From Bacteroides intestinalis (GTDB lineage Bacteria; Bacteroidota; Bacteroidia; Bacteroidales; Bacteroidaceae), in contig NZ_QRZF01000020.1 in assembly GCF_003464595.1 (NCBI RefSeq), forward strand, positions 1-64,000: a stretch of DNA of 64,000 nt, in the 5' to 3' direction. Below the pieces are notes generated by a model. That model ran no database searches and was not told the origin of the DNA. It saw nothing but the letters and a program-made list of their open reading frames with translations. The translations under genes were made by a program, and so were the position numbers. Of the stretch, positions 39,568 through 48,428 are shown piece by piece. Position 1 is the stretch's first letter, and each line of letters opens with the position of its first letter.

Positions 39568-41244
39568 ATGAACCTAAAAGTTTATTATAGAAATCTTTCA
39601 TCCCGCATTGCATCTAAATGGACGATTTTGGCTATTGATATCTGCTTGGTTGTGATTTCTATGCTTTTAGCATGCATACTTCAATTGGGAGTTTCTTCTA
39701 TAATATATAAGGTGTCATTATATATATGGATGATTTTATTCTCGCTTTTTTGTAATCTGTGTTTCTTTTCTGTCTTCCATACCTATGTTGGAGTTATTCG
39801 TTTCTCTTCGTTTGTGGATATTTACAGAGTGTTTATATCTCTTACAATAAGCTATGGTTTATTGGGTATTGGTAATTTTTGTTGGTCAGCTTTTGGATTT
39901 GGAGAAACATTACCGAATGGGATTGTCTTTATAGCATATATTCTCAATTTTACTTTTATGGTATGTCTGCGCATTTTAGTGAAAATGCTGCATGAGGCTT
40001 TGTCTTTTGATGATCGCCACTGCGTAAATGTATTTATTTACGGCTTTCGCGGGACGGGAGTAAATATAGCTAAATCGATGCGGGTCAGTCGAAATAATCA
40101 TTATCGTGTATGCGGCTTTATTTCAGATGAACCTTGGATGATAGGTAAGCATACGATGGGGTGTAGGGTTTATGCTAATAATAATAAGTTGTTTGAGCAT
40201 TTGAAAAGAAAGAATGTACAAACGGTTGTTGTGGCACCGGATAAGCTGGCAGATTTAGAATCATCCGGTGTAATGGAGCGAATGTTGGCCCAAAATATTC
40301 ATGTAATGACAGTACCACCCTTAAGTAACTGTCTGGATGACGGGATTATAAAAGATATTCATATAGAGGACTGGCTTCGTCGTGAGCCTATCCAGGCTGA
40401 TATCCGAAAGATTGCTGCTTATATTGAAGGGCATCGGATATTGGTGACTGGTGCTGCAGGTGCTGTGGGACGTGAAATCGTTCGTCAGTTGGCGGCTCTG
40501 AATCCTTATCAATTGATATTAGTTGATCAGGCTGAATCTCCTTTGTATGATGTTCAATTGGAATTATCAGATCATTGGAAGAACCTTGAAGTAAAGGTCC
40601 TGGTAGCGGATGTTGCTAATCGTAGTAGGATGGAAGCTATATTTAAACAGTATATGCCACAGTTGGTCTTTCATGCAGCGGCTTATAAAAATATTTCCAT
40701 GTTGGAGGATTATGCTGCTGAAGCGTTGCAGGTTAATGTTTTAGGGACTAAAAATATTGCAGATTTGGCGGTTAAATATAAGGTGTATAAATGTATGATG
40801 ATTTCTACGAATCATGCTCTGTCACCAGTTCATGTAATGGGATACAGTAAGCGTTTGGCTGAAATCTATATGCGGGGACTTTCGCAAAAAATCAGGCAAG
40901 AGGAACTTACTGCTAAATTATTTGTAGTACGCTTTGCAGATGTATATCCAGAGGCTCCCCGTAGTTTGATGACCTTGCCGGAAGCTTGCCTACTGATATT
41001 GGAAGCAGGAAATCTTGGTGAAAATGGAGGCATATATGTCTTTGAGGATGAATTGGCAGAGGAAACTGAAGCTACATGTTATGACAAAGTGAGGAGGAGC
41101 AGGGAAGATTTTGCAGGAGTTGATAAGGTCTGTAAACAGATTGACTCTTTAGTTGAAAAATGCGAATCGGATGAACCTCTGACAATAATTAACGAAATGA
41201 AAAAAATAATTTTATGTATTGCTGAACATTCGGTAGAGGTCTGA
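39568..41244 (+). CDS. CapD/WbpM-like membrane protein with degenerate active site
   Basis: A 558-residue relative of membrane-bound UDP-sugar 4,6-dehydratases. Four hydrophobic helices (about 20-140) precede a CoA-binding-like domain (about 150-250) and an SDR domain with an intact NAD motif GAAGAVG (295-301) and FHAAAYKNISMLE. At the catalytic block, the family STDKA reads STNHA (Thr414, Asn415, His416), losing the Asp-Lys pair, while Lys428 in VMGYSKR is kept. The next region jumps from VVRFADVY to MTLPEACLLIL, lacking roughly 20-25 residues of substrate-binding sequence, and the end is unlike the family. It may be inactive, regulatory, or altered in reaction. Confidence 0.85.
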   Translation: MNLKVYYRNLSSRIASKWTILAIDICLVVISMLLACILQLGVSSIIYKVSLYIWMILFSLFCNLCFFSVFHTYVGVIRFSSFVDIYRVFISLTISYGLLGIGNFCWSAFGFGETLPNGIVFIAYILNFTFMVCLRILVKMLHEALSFDDRHCVNVFIYGFRGTGVNIAKSMRVSRNNHYRVCGFISDEPWMIGKHTMGCRVYANNNKLFEHLKRKNVQTVVVAPDKLADLESSGVMERMLAQNIHVMTVPPLSNCLDDGIIKDIHIEDWLRREPIQADIRKIAAYIEGHRILVTGAAGAVGREIVRQLAALNPYQLILVDQAESPLYDVQLELSDHWKNLEVKVLVADVANRSRMEAIFKQYMPQLVFHAAAYKNISMLEDYAAEALQVNVLGTKNIADLAVKYKVYKCMMISTNHALSPVHVMGYSKRLAEIYMRGLSQKIRQEELTAKLFVVRFADVYPEAPRSLMTLPEACLLILEAGNLGENGGIYVFEDELAEETEATCYDKVRRSREDFAGVDKVCKQIDSLVEKCESDEPLTIINEMKKIILCIAEHSVEV

Positions 41245-41321
41245 GCTCTTGATAGAGACGGTTTTAAATTCTTTTTCCAAAATTTAGATGTAAAATAAAT
41301 GGGCGTTATAAAATAATATGC

Positions 41322-41329
41322 TACCTTTG
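41322..41329 (+). promoter_or_regulatory. -7 box upstream of the exporter gene
   Basis: TACCTTTG fits TAnnTTTG exactly, 51 bases upstream of the ATG at 41380. No TTG stands 19-21 bp upstream. The gene may thus have its own promoter apart from the CapD-like gene 135 bases upstream. Confidence 0.55.
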
Positions 41330-41379
41330 TGCCCGATTTATATTAATTATAGGAATTCTAAAGATTAATCAAATATCTT

Positions 41380-43842
41380 ATGCGCAGATTAATAACACTA
41401 TTCTTTTTAATTTTCGTCCTTTCTGGAGTGGCTATGGCCCAGCAGATGTCGGATGATCAGGTTATTCAATACGTAAAGGAAGCAAATAAAAGTGGAAAAA
41501 GTCAGAAGCAGATAACCACTGAACTATTGCGTAGAGGGGTGACCAAAGAGCAAGTTAGCAGGATACAACAGAAATATTCGGAAAGTAATACTGTAAGTAA
41601 TAAATCCAATGAAATGCCTTCTCAATTGCGTCAACGTACTTTAGTTGATGATGGGGGAGGGCAGAGAAGAACTACTGACTATTCGGAAGTGGGAATGCCT
41701 GATGAGACTGTAGGGGCGAGAGTTGATAATAGAGTAGATAATAGGGCTGATAATACTGCTACTACAGATAATGCTTCTCAAATTTTTGGTCATGATGTAT
41801 TTACAAACCGGAATTTAACGTTTGAACCGAGTATTAACCTGGCTACTCCGGTGGACTATCGTTTAGGACCTGGCGATGAGGTTATTATTGATGTTTGGGG
41901 TGCTTCGGAGAATACAATTCGCCAAAGTATTTCACCTGAAGGAACTATTCAGGTGAGTGGGCTGGGACCTGTTCAATTAAGTGGCATGACTGTAAAAGAT
42001 GCCAATGCATATTTGCAACGTGAATTTTCAAAAATATACTCAGGAATATCAGGAAGTGAACCTACCTCTCAAATAAAGTTGACTTTAGGGGATATCCGGA
42101 CTATACAGATTAATATAATGGGTGAAGTTGCTGTTCCTGGAACATATACATTATCCTCTTTTTCCTCTGTTTTCCATGCTTTGTATCGTGCTGGCGGTGT
42201 TAATAAAATTGGTAGTCTGCGTAGTATTAAGGTAGTTCGCAATGGTAAAACGATTGCTGATCTGGATGTTTATGATTACCTTATGAAGGGTAAGATGAAA
42301 GATGATATCCGTCTTCAGGAAGGAGATGTAATTATAGTTAACCCTTATGAATCTTTGGTGCGAATAGCTGGTAAGGTAAAGCGTCCGATGTTCTATGAAA
42401 TGAAGCCAACAGAGACTGTTGCTACTATTTTGAATTATGCTGGTGGCTTTACTGGAGATGCTTACAAAAAGGCAGTTCGTATTATTCGTAAAAGTGGTCG
42501 CGAACATCAGGTATATAATGTAGACGAAATGGATTACTCTGTTTTCCGTTTGGATGATGGTGATTCCATTTCTGTAGATGCCGTATTGAAGCGTTTTGAG
42601 AATCGCGTAGAAATTCGTGGTGCTGTTTATCGCTCTGGTTTATATGAATTGAGTGGGACAGTAAATACTGTAAAGCAATTAATAAAGAAAGCTGAGGGAT
42701 TAAGAGGTGATGCATTTTTGAATCGTGCACTTTTAGATCGTGAGAATGAAGATTTGTCTCATGAGGTAATTGCTGTGGATTTAGGTGGTTTGCTTAAAGG
42801 AACTGTAGCTGACATACCATTGCAGAAAAATGATATTTTATATATACCAAGCATTCATGACCTGAAAGAGGAGGAGACTATCTCTATTCATGGTGAAGTT
42901 GCAAATCCGGGTACATTCCTCTTTTCTAAGAATATGACTATTGAAGATTTGTTGGTTCAGTCTGGTGGCTTATTGGAAGCAGCTGCAACAACAAAGGTTG
43001 ATATTACCCGTCGTATTAAGGATCCGAAGAGCACTTCTTTTAGCAGTGTTTTAGGAAAGACTTATTCATTTGATATTAAAGACGGTTTAGTAGTAGGTGG
43101 AGAAGGAGATTTCCACTTGGAGCCATTTGATGAAGTATATGTTCGCAAAAGTCCTGCATACCGCAAACAGCAGAATGTAGTTGTTGCAGGGGAAGTACTT
43201 TTTGGTGGTAATTATGCTTTAGTGAAGAAGAATGAGCGTTTGTCTGATTTGATTTCAAAAGCTGGCGGAATTACTCCGGATGCTTATGTAAAAGGTGCGC
43301 GCTTGATTCGTAAAATGACGGAAGAAGAACAACGCCGTCAGGCCGATGCTGTTCGGATGGCTCGAATGGGAGAGGGAAAAGACTCTATTTCTGTTGAGAA
43401 GCTGAACATATCAGACACTTATACTGTTGGTATTAATTTGGAGAAGGCTATCTCTAATCCAGGTAGTGATTTTGACTTGGTTTTGCGTGAAGGGGATGTT
43501 TTATTCATTCCTGAATATATTAATACGGTAAAAATTAGTGGAGCGGTTATGTATCCCAATACTGTATTGTATAAGCGTGGTGAAAGTTTACGTTATTACA
43601 TCAATCAGGCAGGTGGTTATGGTAATCTGGCCAAGAAGAAAAAAGCTTATGTAGTATATATGAACGGTACGGTATCCCGTCTGAAATCTCGCGATAAAAA
43701 GGCTATAGAGCCTGGCTGTGAGATTATTGTTCCAAGCAAGGAAGAAAAGAAGCGGATGAGTACTGCTGAGATTTTAGGTATGGGTAGCACAACCGCCTCC
43801 ATTGCTGCTATGATTGCAACCATGGTTAACCTCTTTAAGTAA
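41380..43842 (+). CDS. Polysaccharide export outer-membrane protein (Wza-like, SLBB repeats)
   Basis: An 820-residue protein with a signal peptide (about residues 1-20, ending AMAQ), a Poly_export domain (about 157-230: YRLGPGDEVIIDVWG) and six SLBB-type repeats recognisable by 'GxVxxPG(x)Y...AGG' starting at about residues 245, 327, 407, 504, 605 and 715. Residues about 20-140 form a linker with a NRVDNRADN low-complexity tract. The C-terminus has a hydrophobic helix (TTASIAAMIATMVNLF). Long multi-SLBB versions are usual in Bacteroides capsule loci, where they form the outer-membrane export channel with the Wzz partner encoded nine bases downstream. Confidence 0.92.
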   Translation: MRRLITLFFLIFVLSGVAMAQQMSDDQVIQYVKEANKSGKSQKQITTELLRRGVTKEQVSRIQQKYSESNTVSNKSNEMPSQLRQRTLVDDGGGQRRTTDYSEVGMPDETVGARVDNRVDNRADNTATTDNASQIFGHDVFTNRNLTFEPSINLATPVDYRLGPGDEVIIDVWGASENTIRQSISPEGTIQVSGLGPVQLSGMTVKDANAYLQREFSKIYSGISGSEPTSQIKLTLGDIRTIQINIMGEVAVPGTYTLSSFSSVFHALYRAGGVNKIGSLRSIKVVRNGKTIADLDVYDYLMKGKMKDDIRLQEGDVIIVNPYESLVRIAGKVKRPMFYEMKPTETVATILNYAGGFTGDAYKKAVRIIRKSGREHQVYNVDEMDYSVFRLDDGDSISVDAVLKRFENRVEIRGAVYRSGLYELSGTVNTVKQLIKKAEGLRGDAFLNRALLDRENEDLSHEVIAVDLGGLLKGTVADIPLQKNDILYIPSIHDLKEEETISIHGEVANPGTFLFSKNMTIEDLLVQSGGLLEAAATTKVDITRRIKDPKSTSFSSVLGKTYSFDIKDGLVVGGEGDFHLEPFDEVYVRKSPAYRKQQNVVVAGEVLFGGNYALVKKNERLSDLISKAGGITPDAYVKGARLIRKMTEEEQRRQADAVRMARMGEGKDSISVEKLNISDTYTVGINLEKAISNPGSDFDLVLREGDVLFIPEYINTVKISGAVMYPNTVLYKRGESLRYYINQAGGYGNLAKKKKAYVVYMNGTVSRLKSRDKKAIEPGCEIIVPSKEEKKRMSTAEILGMGSTTASIAAMIATMVNLFK

Positions 43843-43850
43843 TAGAAGTT

Positions 43851-44963
43851 ATGAGTGAAGAAAACAAACTGAATACAACTCCTCAACAGCCGGAAGAACA
43901 AGAGATCGATTTAATAGAACTTGCTCAAAAGGTGTGGGCAAGTAGGAAACTGGTTTTCAAGGCGTGTGGATATGCTGTGTTGGTGGGACTGGTTGTAGCA
44001 TTCAGCATCCCGAAAGAATACTCTACAAGTGTGACGTTAGCACCAGAGACTGGTGGTAAGTCGGGTGGAGGTAGTATGGGGGCATTAGCGGCTATGGCAG
44101 GTATCAGTTTAGGTGCTTCCAGTGGTGAAGATGCTCTTTCACCGGAACTCTATCCTGATATTGTAAGTTCCACTCCCTTTCTGATTGAGCTTTTTGATGT
44201 AAAGGTGAAAGATCAGAAAGATAAGATTGATACAACACTTTATGCCTATTTGGACGAGTATCAGCGTGGACCTTGGTGGGGAGCCATCACTTCAGCTCCT
44301 TTTAAAGCATTGGGTTGGGTGATATCTTTGTTTAAAGATAAAGAAGAAGAAGGTGTTGCTGCTAAAACAGATCCATTCAGATTAACCAAAGATGAAGCTG
44401 CAATTGCAACTGCCTTGAGCAAACGTATTTCTGTTTCTGTAGATAAGAAAACAGGTGTTACGACTTTGTCGGTTACTATGCAGGATCCTTTGATTTCAGC
44501 TTCATTGACAGATACGGTAATGCGCTGCCTGCAGAACTATATCACGGATTATCGGACCAATAAGGCGCGTCATGATTTAGCTTTTACAGAGAAACTCTAT
44601 AAGGAGGCTAAAGATAATTATACTGCTGCACAGTCAAAGTATGCATCTTTTGTTGATGCTAACCAAAATATAATTTTGTTAAGTTATCGTGCTGAACAAG
44701 AACGCTTGCAAAATGAAATGAATTTAGCATATAATGTGTATACTCAGGTTGCTCAGCAATTACAGATGGCTAAGGCTAAGGTGCAAGAAATTACTCCGGT
44801 GTACACCGTTGTACAGCCGGCATCAGTTCCTTTGCGTCCGGCTAAACCCAATAAAGTAATGATTCTTATCGGTTTTATTTTCTTAGCTGGAGTAGGTAGT
44901 GTAGGTTGGATTTTATTTGTAAAGGATTTATTAAAAGGATGGAAAAAGCAAACAACAATATGA
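43851..44963 (+). CDS. Wzz-type chain-length determinant / polysaccharide co-polymerase
   Basis: A 370-residue inner-membrane protein with two transmembrane segments (about 38-57 and 338-358) flanking a periplasmic Wzz/GNVR domain (KEYSTSVTLAPETGG near the start, VYTVVQPASVPLRPAKPNK just before TM2). A Gly/Ser-rich stretch follows the first strand. It lacks a C-terminal tyrosine-kinase domain, as usual in Bacteroides. With the exporter it sets polymer length and bridges the envelope. Confidence 0.92.
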   Translation: MSEENKLNTTPQQPEEQEIDLIELAQKVWASRKLVFKACGYAVLVGLVVAFSIPKEYSTSVTLAPETGGKSGGGSMGALAAMAGISLGASSGEDALSPELYPDIVSSTPFLIELFDVKVKDQKDKIDTTLYAYLDEYQRGPWWGAITSAPFKALGWVISLFKDKEEEGVAAKTDPFRLTKDEAAIATALSKRISVSVDKKTGVTTLSVTMQDPLISASLTDTVMRCLQNYITDYRTNKARHDLAFTEKLYKEAKDNYTAAQSKYASFVDANQNIILLSYRAEQERLQNEMNLAYNVYTQVAQQLQMAKAKVQEITPVYTVVQPASVPLRPAKPNKVMILIGFIFLAGVGSVGWILFVKDLLKGWKKQTTI

Positions 44964-45286
44964 TGATGGATGAAAATGCACGTTGCTGGTATATTGTATA
45001 TACGGCACCGAGATTGGAACGTAAATTGATGCAGCATTTAAATGTTGCAGGGTATAAGACTTTTTGTCCTATGCAAACAATATATGTAAATTGGAATGGG
45101 AAAATGAAGGAGATTATTGTTCCTTTTTTCTCAGGTTGTGTTTTTGTAGAAGGAGATTTGAAGGATATAGCTCCTGTTGTAGCATCTCAGAAAGCCGCTT
45201 TTATAGTGGGTACTGATGGCAAAGAGCTTTCTATTGTATCAGATAAAGCAAACCTTTCAAGTAAGTTTGCTCAATTGTTGAAGTAA
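44960..45286 (+). CDS. UpxY-like NusG paralogue, NGN domain only
   Basis: A roughly 109-residue protein with the UpxY/NusG N-terminal domain (CWYIVYTAPRLERKLMQHLNVAGYKTFCPMQT, then IIVPFFSGCVFVEGD). I choose the ATGA overlap with the wzz-type gene (ATG 44960); in-frame starts at 44906 and 44939 exist. UpxY proteins, about 170-190 residues with a C-terminal KOW domain, act in antitermination at the head of capsule operons. Here the KOW domain is absent and the gene is near the end of the cluster, so an ordinary antitermination role is doubtful. Confidence 0.8.
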   Translation: MMMDENARCWYIVYTAPRLERKLMQHLNVAGYKTFCPMQTIYVNWNGKMKEIIVPFFSGCVFVEGDLKDIAPVVASQKAAFIVGTDGKELSIVSDKANLSSKFAQLLK

Positions 45287-45747
45287 TGATGAAGCTGATT
45301 TCGGAAGAACTATTGGACGGGGTAACTCATGATGCTCAGGAGAATTCTCGTTTACGAATGAATTATAATTTTCATGAGTCTTTAGATGCGCCTATTCACC
45401 GTCTTCTTAATGCCCTGGAGCCGGGAACTTATCTCCCTCCTCATCGTCATGTAGATAAGGAAGAAACTTATATTGTTCTGCGCGGAAGTCTGATAGCGTT
45501 TTTCTATGATGATATGGGCAATGTGACGGAAAAAGTTAATCTGAATCCATCAGCTGGAATGTATGGAGTGGAAATACCTTCCGGTACTTGGCATAGTATT
45601 GTAGTTTTAGAGTCTGGTACTGTTATCTTTGAAATAAAGAGTGGCCCTTATAAGCCACTTCCACCAGAAGATGTTGCGCCATGGGCACCTGCACCTTCCG
45701 ATGTGGAAGGCGCAGCTATATTTATGAAACGAATGTTGGAGGTCTAG
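45286..45747 (+). CDS. WbuC-family cupin metalloprotein
   Basis: A 153-residue single-domain cupin of the WbuC family, found at the end of O-antigen and capsule clusters. Metal ligands are likely in YLPPHRHVDKEETYIVLRG (two His and a Glu) and GTWHSIVVLESG (His). The substrate is unknown. Its start overlaps the previous stop codon (TAATG). It ends four bases inside the convergent ROK gene. Confidence 0.88.
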   Translation: MMKLISEELLDGVTHDAQENSRLRMNYNFHESLDAPIHRLLNALEPGTYLPPHRHVDKEETYIVLRGSLIAFFYDDMGNVTEKVNLNPSAGMYGVEIPSGTWHSIVVLESGTVIFEIKSGPYKPLPPEDVAPWAPAPSDVEGAAIFMKRMLEV

Positions 45748-46973
45748 TTTGTACCTTCAAACATTCGACTTCGTGCCAACATGCATGCCCCAACAATACC
45801 CGCCTTGTCTTTTAACTTAGAGGCTGTAATGACTGAGTCTTTATTGACGAGGTTTAGAGAATACTTTCGTACTGCTGTTCTGATGGGTTGGGTAATGTAA
45901 TCTTCAGTCAGAGATAATGTTCCTCCGATTATTACTAATTCGGGATTGAAGATATTTATAAGTCCTGCTATTTGTTTACCTAATTTTTGCCCTATCTCTT
46001 CTACAATTTCAATACATAAGAGGTCTTCTTTATTCACTGCAGCTATAATTTCATCCAGCGTTATTGGGGTTTCCATATTTACCCGGTTGGATAAAATCGA
46101 ATTTTCCCCTTTCAGTATCCGTTCCAGCAGAGTACGATGTAGGGCAGATCCGGAAGCTTCTGTTTCCAAACAACCTTTTTTGCCACAATGGCAAATAATC
46201 TCATTGTCAAATGTATTCACATGTCCAAACTCTCCGGAAAATCCAGACTTTCCTTTATAAATTTTTCCGTCTATAATGATTCCGATTCCTAATCCCCAAC
46301 TGACATTAACAAAAATAATATCTTTCTCTCCTTTTACACATCCTTGCATATATTCTCCGTATGTCATGGCGCGTGTATCATTATCAATCGTTACAGGATA
46401 GCCGAGTCTTTCACTTAATACATCTGCGAGGGGACGTTCTTCAAAATTAAACTGACTGAAACTATATCCCGATTCAGGATTTACTCTTCCTGATACGTTT
46501 ACATTAATATTCAATATCTTTTCCGTATCTATTGGGAGCTTTTTTATGAAATTGAGAATCAGATTGCAAAGTTCGTTCATTCCCTCTAAGGAATTTTCAA
46601 AATTATAAGGTATATCCATTTTAAGTTCTACCATATCGCCTTTGAAATTTATTAATCCAATATTGATAGAGAACTTCTTAATGTCTACTCCTATGAAATA
46701 GCCTGATTTGGGGTTTAGTCCATATAAATTAGGATGTCTTCCTCCGCTTGTTTCCAGTTTGCCATAATCGTTTATGTATCCTTCGTCATACATTTCTCCA
46801 ATTAGCTTAGTAACTGTAGGAACACTTAAATCCAGTTCTTTTGAAAGATCAGGAATTGTCGAACTACCATTATATATATAATAGGTAATAATCCTTTTTT
46901 TAATGAGGGCATTTTTAGACCCCATTTCTATTTCTTTTAAAAACTGCTGATACATATATCTTGTTAATTTCAT
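45744..46973 (-). CDS. ROK-family transcriptional repressor
   Basis: A 409-residue NagC/Mlc/XylR-like regulator. Residues about 25-75 form a winged helix-turn-helix (STIPDLSKELDLSVPTVTKLIGEMYDEGYI). The ROK sugar-kinase-like part has FIGVDIKKFSINIGL, TIDNDTRAMTYGEY, the GEFGH motif and a zinc site CHCGKKGCLETEASG. It diverges from the utilisation operon, and a 22-bp palindrome near the operon promoter (47188-47209) is the likely binding site. The inducer is probably a sugar or sugar phosphate from that pathway. Confidence 0.93.
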   Translation of the reverse strand: MKLTRYMYQQFLKEIEMGSKNALIKKRIITYYIYNGSSTIPDLSKELDLSVPTVTKLIGEMYDEGYINDYGKLETSGGRHPNLYGLNPKSGYFIGVDIKKFSINIGLINFKGDMVELKMDIPYNFENSLEGMNELCNLILNFIKKLPIDTEKILNINVNVSGRVNPESGYSFSQFNFEERPLADVLSERLGYPVTIDNDTRAMTYGEYMQGCVKGEKDIIFVNVSWGLGIGIIIDGKIYKGKSGFSGEFGHVNTFDNEIICHCGKKGCLETEASGSALHRTLLERILKGENSILSNRVNMETPITLDEIIAAVNKEDLLCIEIVEEIGQKLGKQIAGLINIFNPELVIIGGTLSLTEDYITQPIRTAVRKYSLNLVNKDSVITASKLKDKAGIVGACMLARSRMFEGTN

Positions 46974-46982
46974 TATTTACCA

Positions 46983-47013
46983 CAAAGATAATTAATATTT
47001 TTATTAACCTCAA
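46983..47013 (-). promoter_or_regulatory. ROK gene promoter, near-leaderless
   Basis: On the minus strand TTG (47011-47013) and TATCTTTG (46983-46990) are 20 bp apart. Since the -7 box ends only nine bases before the ATG at 46973, the transcript should start about five bases upstream of the start codon, giving an almost leaderless mRNA. Confidence 0.75.
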
Positions 47014-47187
47014 CCTTTTATAATGGAAAAGAAAGCATTTGTTCTTTTATGATTCAATTCATGCTTAGTATATTAAGCTTTATCTCACCTCAATTTTTAT
47101 ATTTAGTTCGTATTCATTTCTCTTTTTTCTTTATTAAGGGCTAAAATAAGGCATGATTTAATTAAATACTAATGAAAATAAGATTTT

Positions 47188-47209
47188 GATAATAAAATAA
47201 TTTATTATC
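47188..47209. promoter_or_regulatory. Palindromic operator candidate for the ROK repressor
   Basis: GATAATAAA (47188-47196) and TTTATTATC (47201-47209) are perfect 9-bp arms around a four-base spacer, ending three bases before the -33 element of the operon promoter. AT-rich inverted repeats of this kind suit ROK proteins. A second looser pair, GTTTATA (47214-47220) and TATAAAC (47250-47256), brackets the promoter itself. The rest of the 46974-47332 gap is AT-rich with no further feature seen. Confidence 0.7.
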
Positions 47210-47211
47210 TA

Positions 47212-47241
47212 TTGTTTATATAATAAATATATCTATATTTG
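47212..47241 (+). promoter_or_regulatory. Promoter of the glycan-utilisation operon
   Basis: TTG (47212-47214) and TATATTTG (47234-47241) are 19 bp apart and both match the consensus. The start would be near 47247, giving a leader of about 85 nt. No later gene in the operon has as clear a promoter, and intergenic gaps are short, so one long transcript is likely. Confidence 0.82.
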
Positions 47242-47332
47242 CATCGTATTATAAACAAGAAACGCTTTATAATAATAAAACTTAAACACGCATTCAATAG
47301 GTTAACATGTATAATATACAGAAAGGAATACT

Positions 47333-48427
47333 ATGAAAACAAGTAACCGCAGAGAATTTTTAAAGAAAGTCGCTTTAACAGGAGCTTCCGCTTTGGTAGC
47401 TCCTGGGCTGCTGGCCACTGAAGCAATAGAGAGCACTTCATTTGCTTCAATACAGAAAAGCGATGCTGGTCGGCTTATTATTCCTAAAGAGAATGGGTTA
47501 AAGATTACCGGGACTTTTTTAGATGAAATATCACATGATATTCCTCATCAAAATTGGGGCGAAAAAGAATGGGATCAAGATTTCCGGCACATGAAAAATA
47601 TAGGAATTGATACTGTTATCATGATCCGTTCCGGCTATCGTAAGTTTGTCACCTATCCTTCTAAATATTTATTGGGTAGAGGATGTTATATGCCCTCTGT
47701 TGATTTAGTAGACATGTACCTTCGCTTAGCGGAGAAATATCAGATGAAGTTTTATTTTGGTCTGTATGATTCCGGAAAATACTGGGATACGGGTGATTTG
47801 TCATGGGAGATTGAAGATAATAAGTATGTGATCGATGAAGTCTGGAATCAATATGGTGAAAAATATAAGAGTTTTGGTGGCTGGTATATAAGTGGTGAAA
47901 TCAGTCGTAAAACCAAGGGGGCCATTGATGCTTTTCGTGCAATGGGAAAACAATGTAAGGATGTGTCTGGTGGTTTACCTACTTTTATTTCTCCTTGGAT
48001 TGATGGAAAGAAGGCTGTGATGGGAACTGATAAGTTAACTAAGGAAGATGCTGTTTCAGTTCAGGAACACGAAAGAGAATGGAATGAAATATTTGATGGA
48101 ATCCATGAAGTGGTTGATGCGTGTGCTTTTCAAGATGGGCACATTGATTATGATGAATTAGATGCCTTCTTTACAGTAAATAAAAAGCTGGCAGATAAAT
48201 ATGGAATGAAATGCTGGACGAATGCGGAGACATTCGATCGTGATATGCCTATAAATTTCTTGCCGATCAAGTTTGATAAGCTTAGAATGAAATTGGAAGC
48301 TGCAAAGAGAGCCGGCTATGATAAAGCCATTACGTTTGAGTTCTCACATTTCATGAGTCCTCAGTCTGCTTATTTACAAGCTGGACATTTATATGATAGA
48401 TATAAGGAATACTTTAATATCAAATAA
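47333..48427 (+). CDS. DUF4434 TIM-barrel protein 1 (exported, putative glycoside hydrolase)
   Basis: A 364-residue protein with a Tat-like signal (NRREFLKKVALTGASALVAPG) and a DUF4434 domain over most of the length. By comparison with the three other DUF4434 domains in the cluster, Glu189 (GGWYISGE), Gln267-Asp268 and Glu299 (WTNAETF) are invariant. Their positions suit strands 4 and 7 of a clan GH-A-like barrel, where acid/base and nucleophile glutamates lie. First gene of the operon. Activity is not demonstrated. Confidence 0.85.
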   Translation: MKTSNRREFLKKVALTGASALVAPGLLATEAIESTSFASIQKSDAGRLIIPKENGLKITGTFLDEISHDIPHQNWGEKEWDQDFRHMKNIGIDTVIMIRSGYRKFVTYPSKYLLGRGCYMPSVDLVDMYLRLAEKYQMKFYFGLYDSGKYWDTGDLSWEIEDNKYVIDEVWNQYGEKYKSFGGWYISGEISRKTKGAIDAFRAMGKQCKDVSGGLPTFISPWIDGKKAVMGTDKLTKEDAVSVQEHEREWNEIFDGIHEVVDACAFQDGHIDYDELDAFFTVNKKLADKYGMKCWTNAETFDRDMPINFLPIKFDKLRMKLEAAKRAGYDKAITFEFSHFMSPQSAYLQAGHLYDRYKEYFNIK

Positions 48428-48428
48428 T

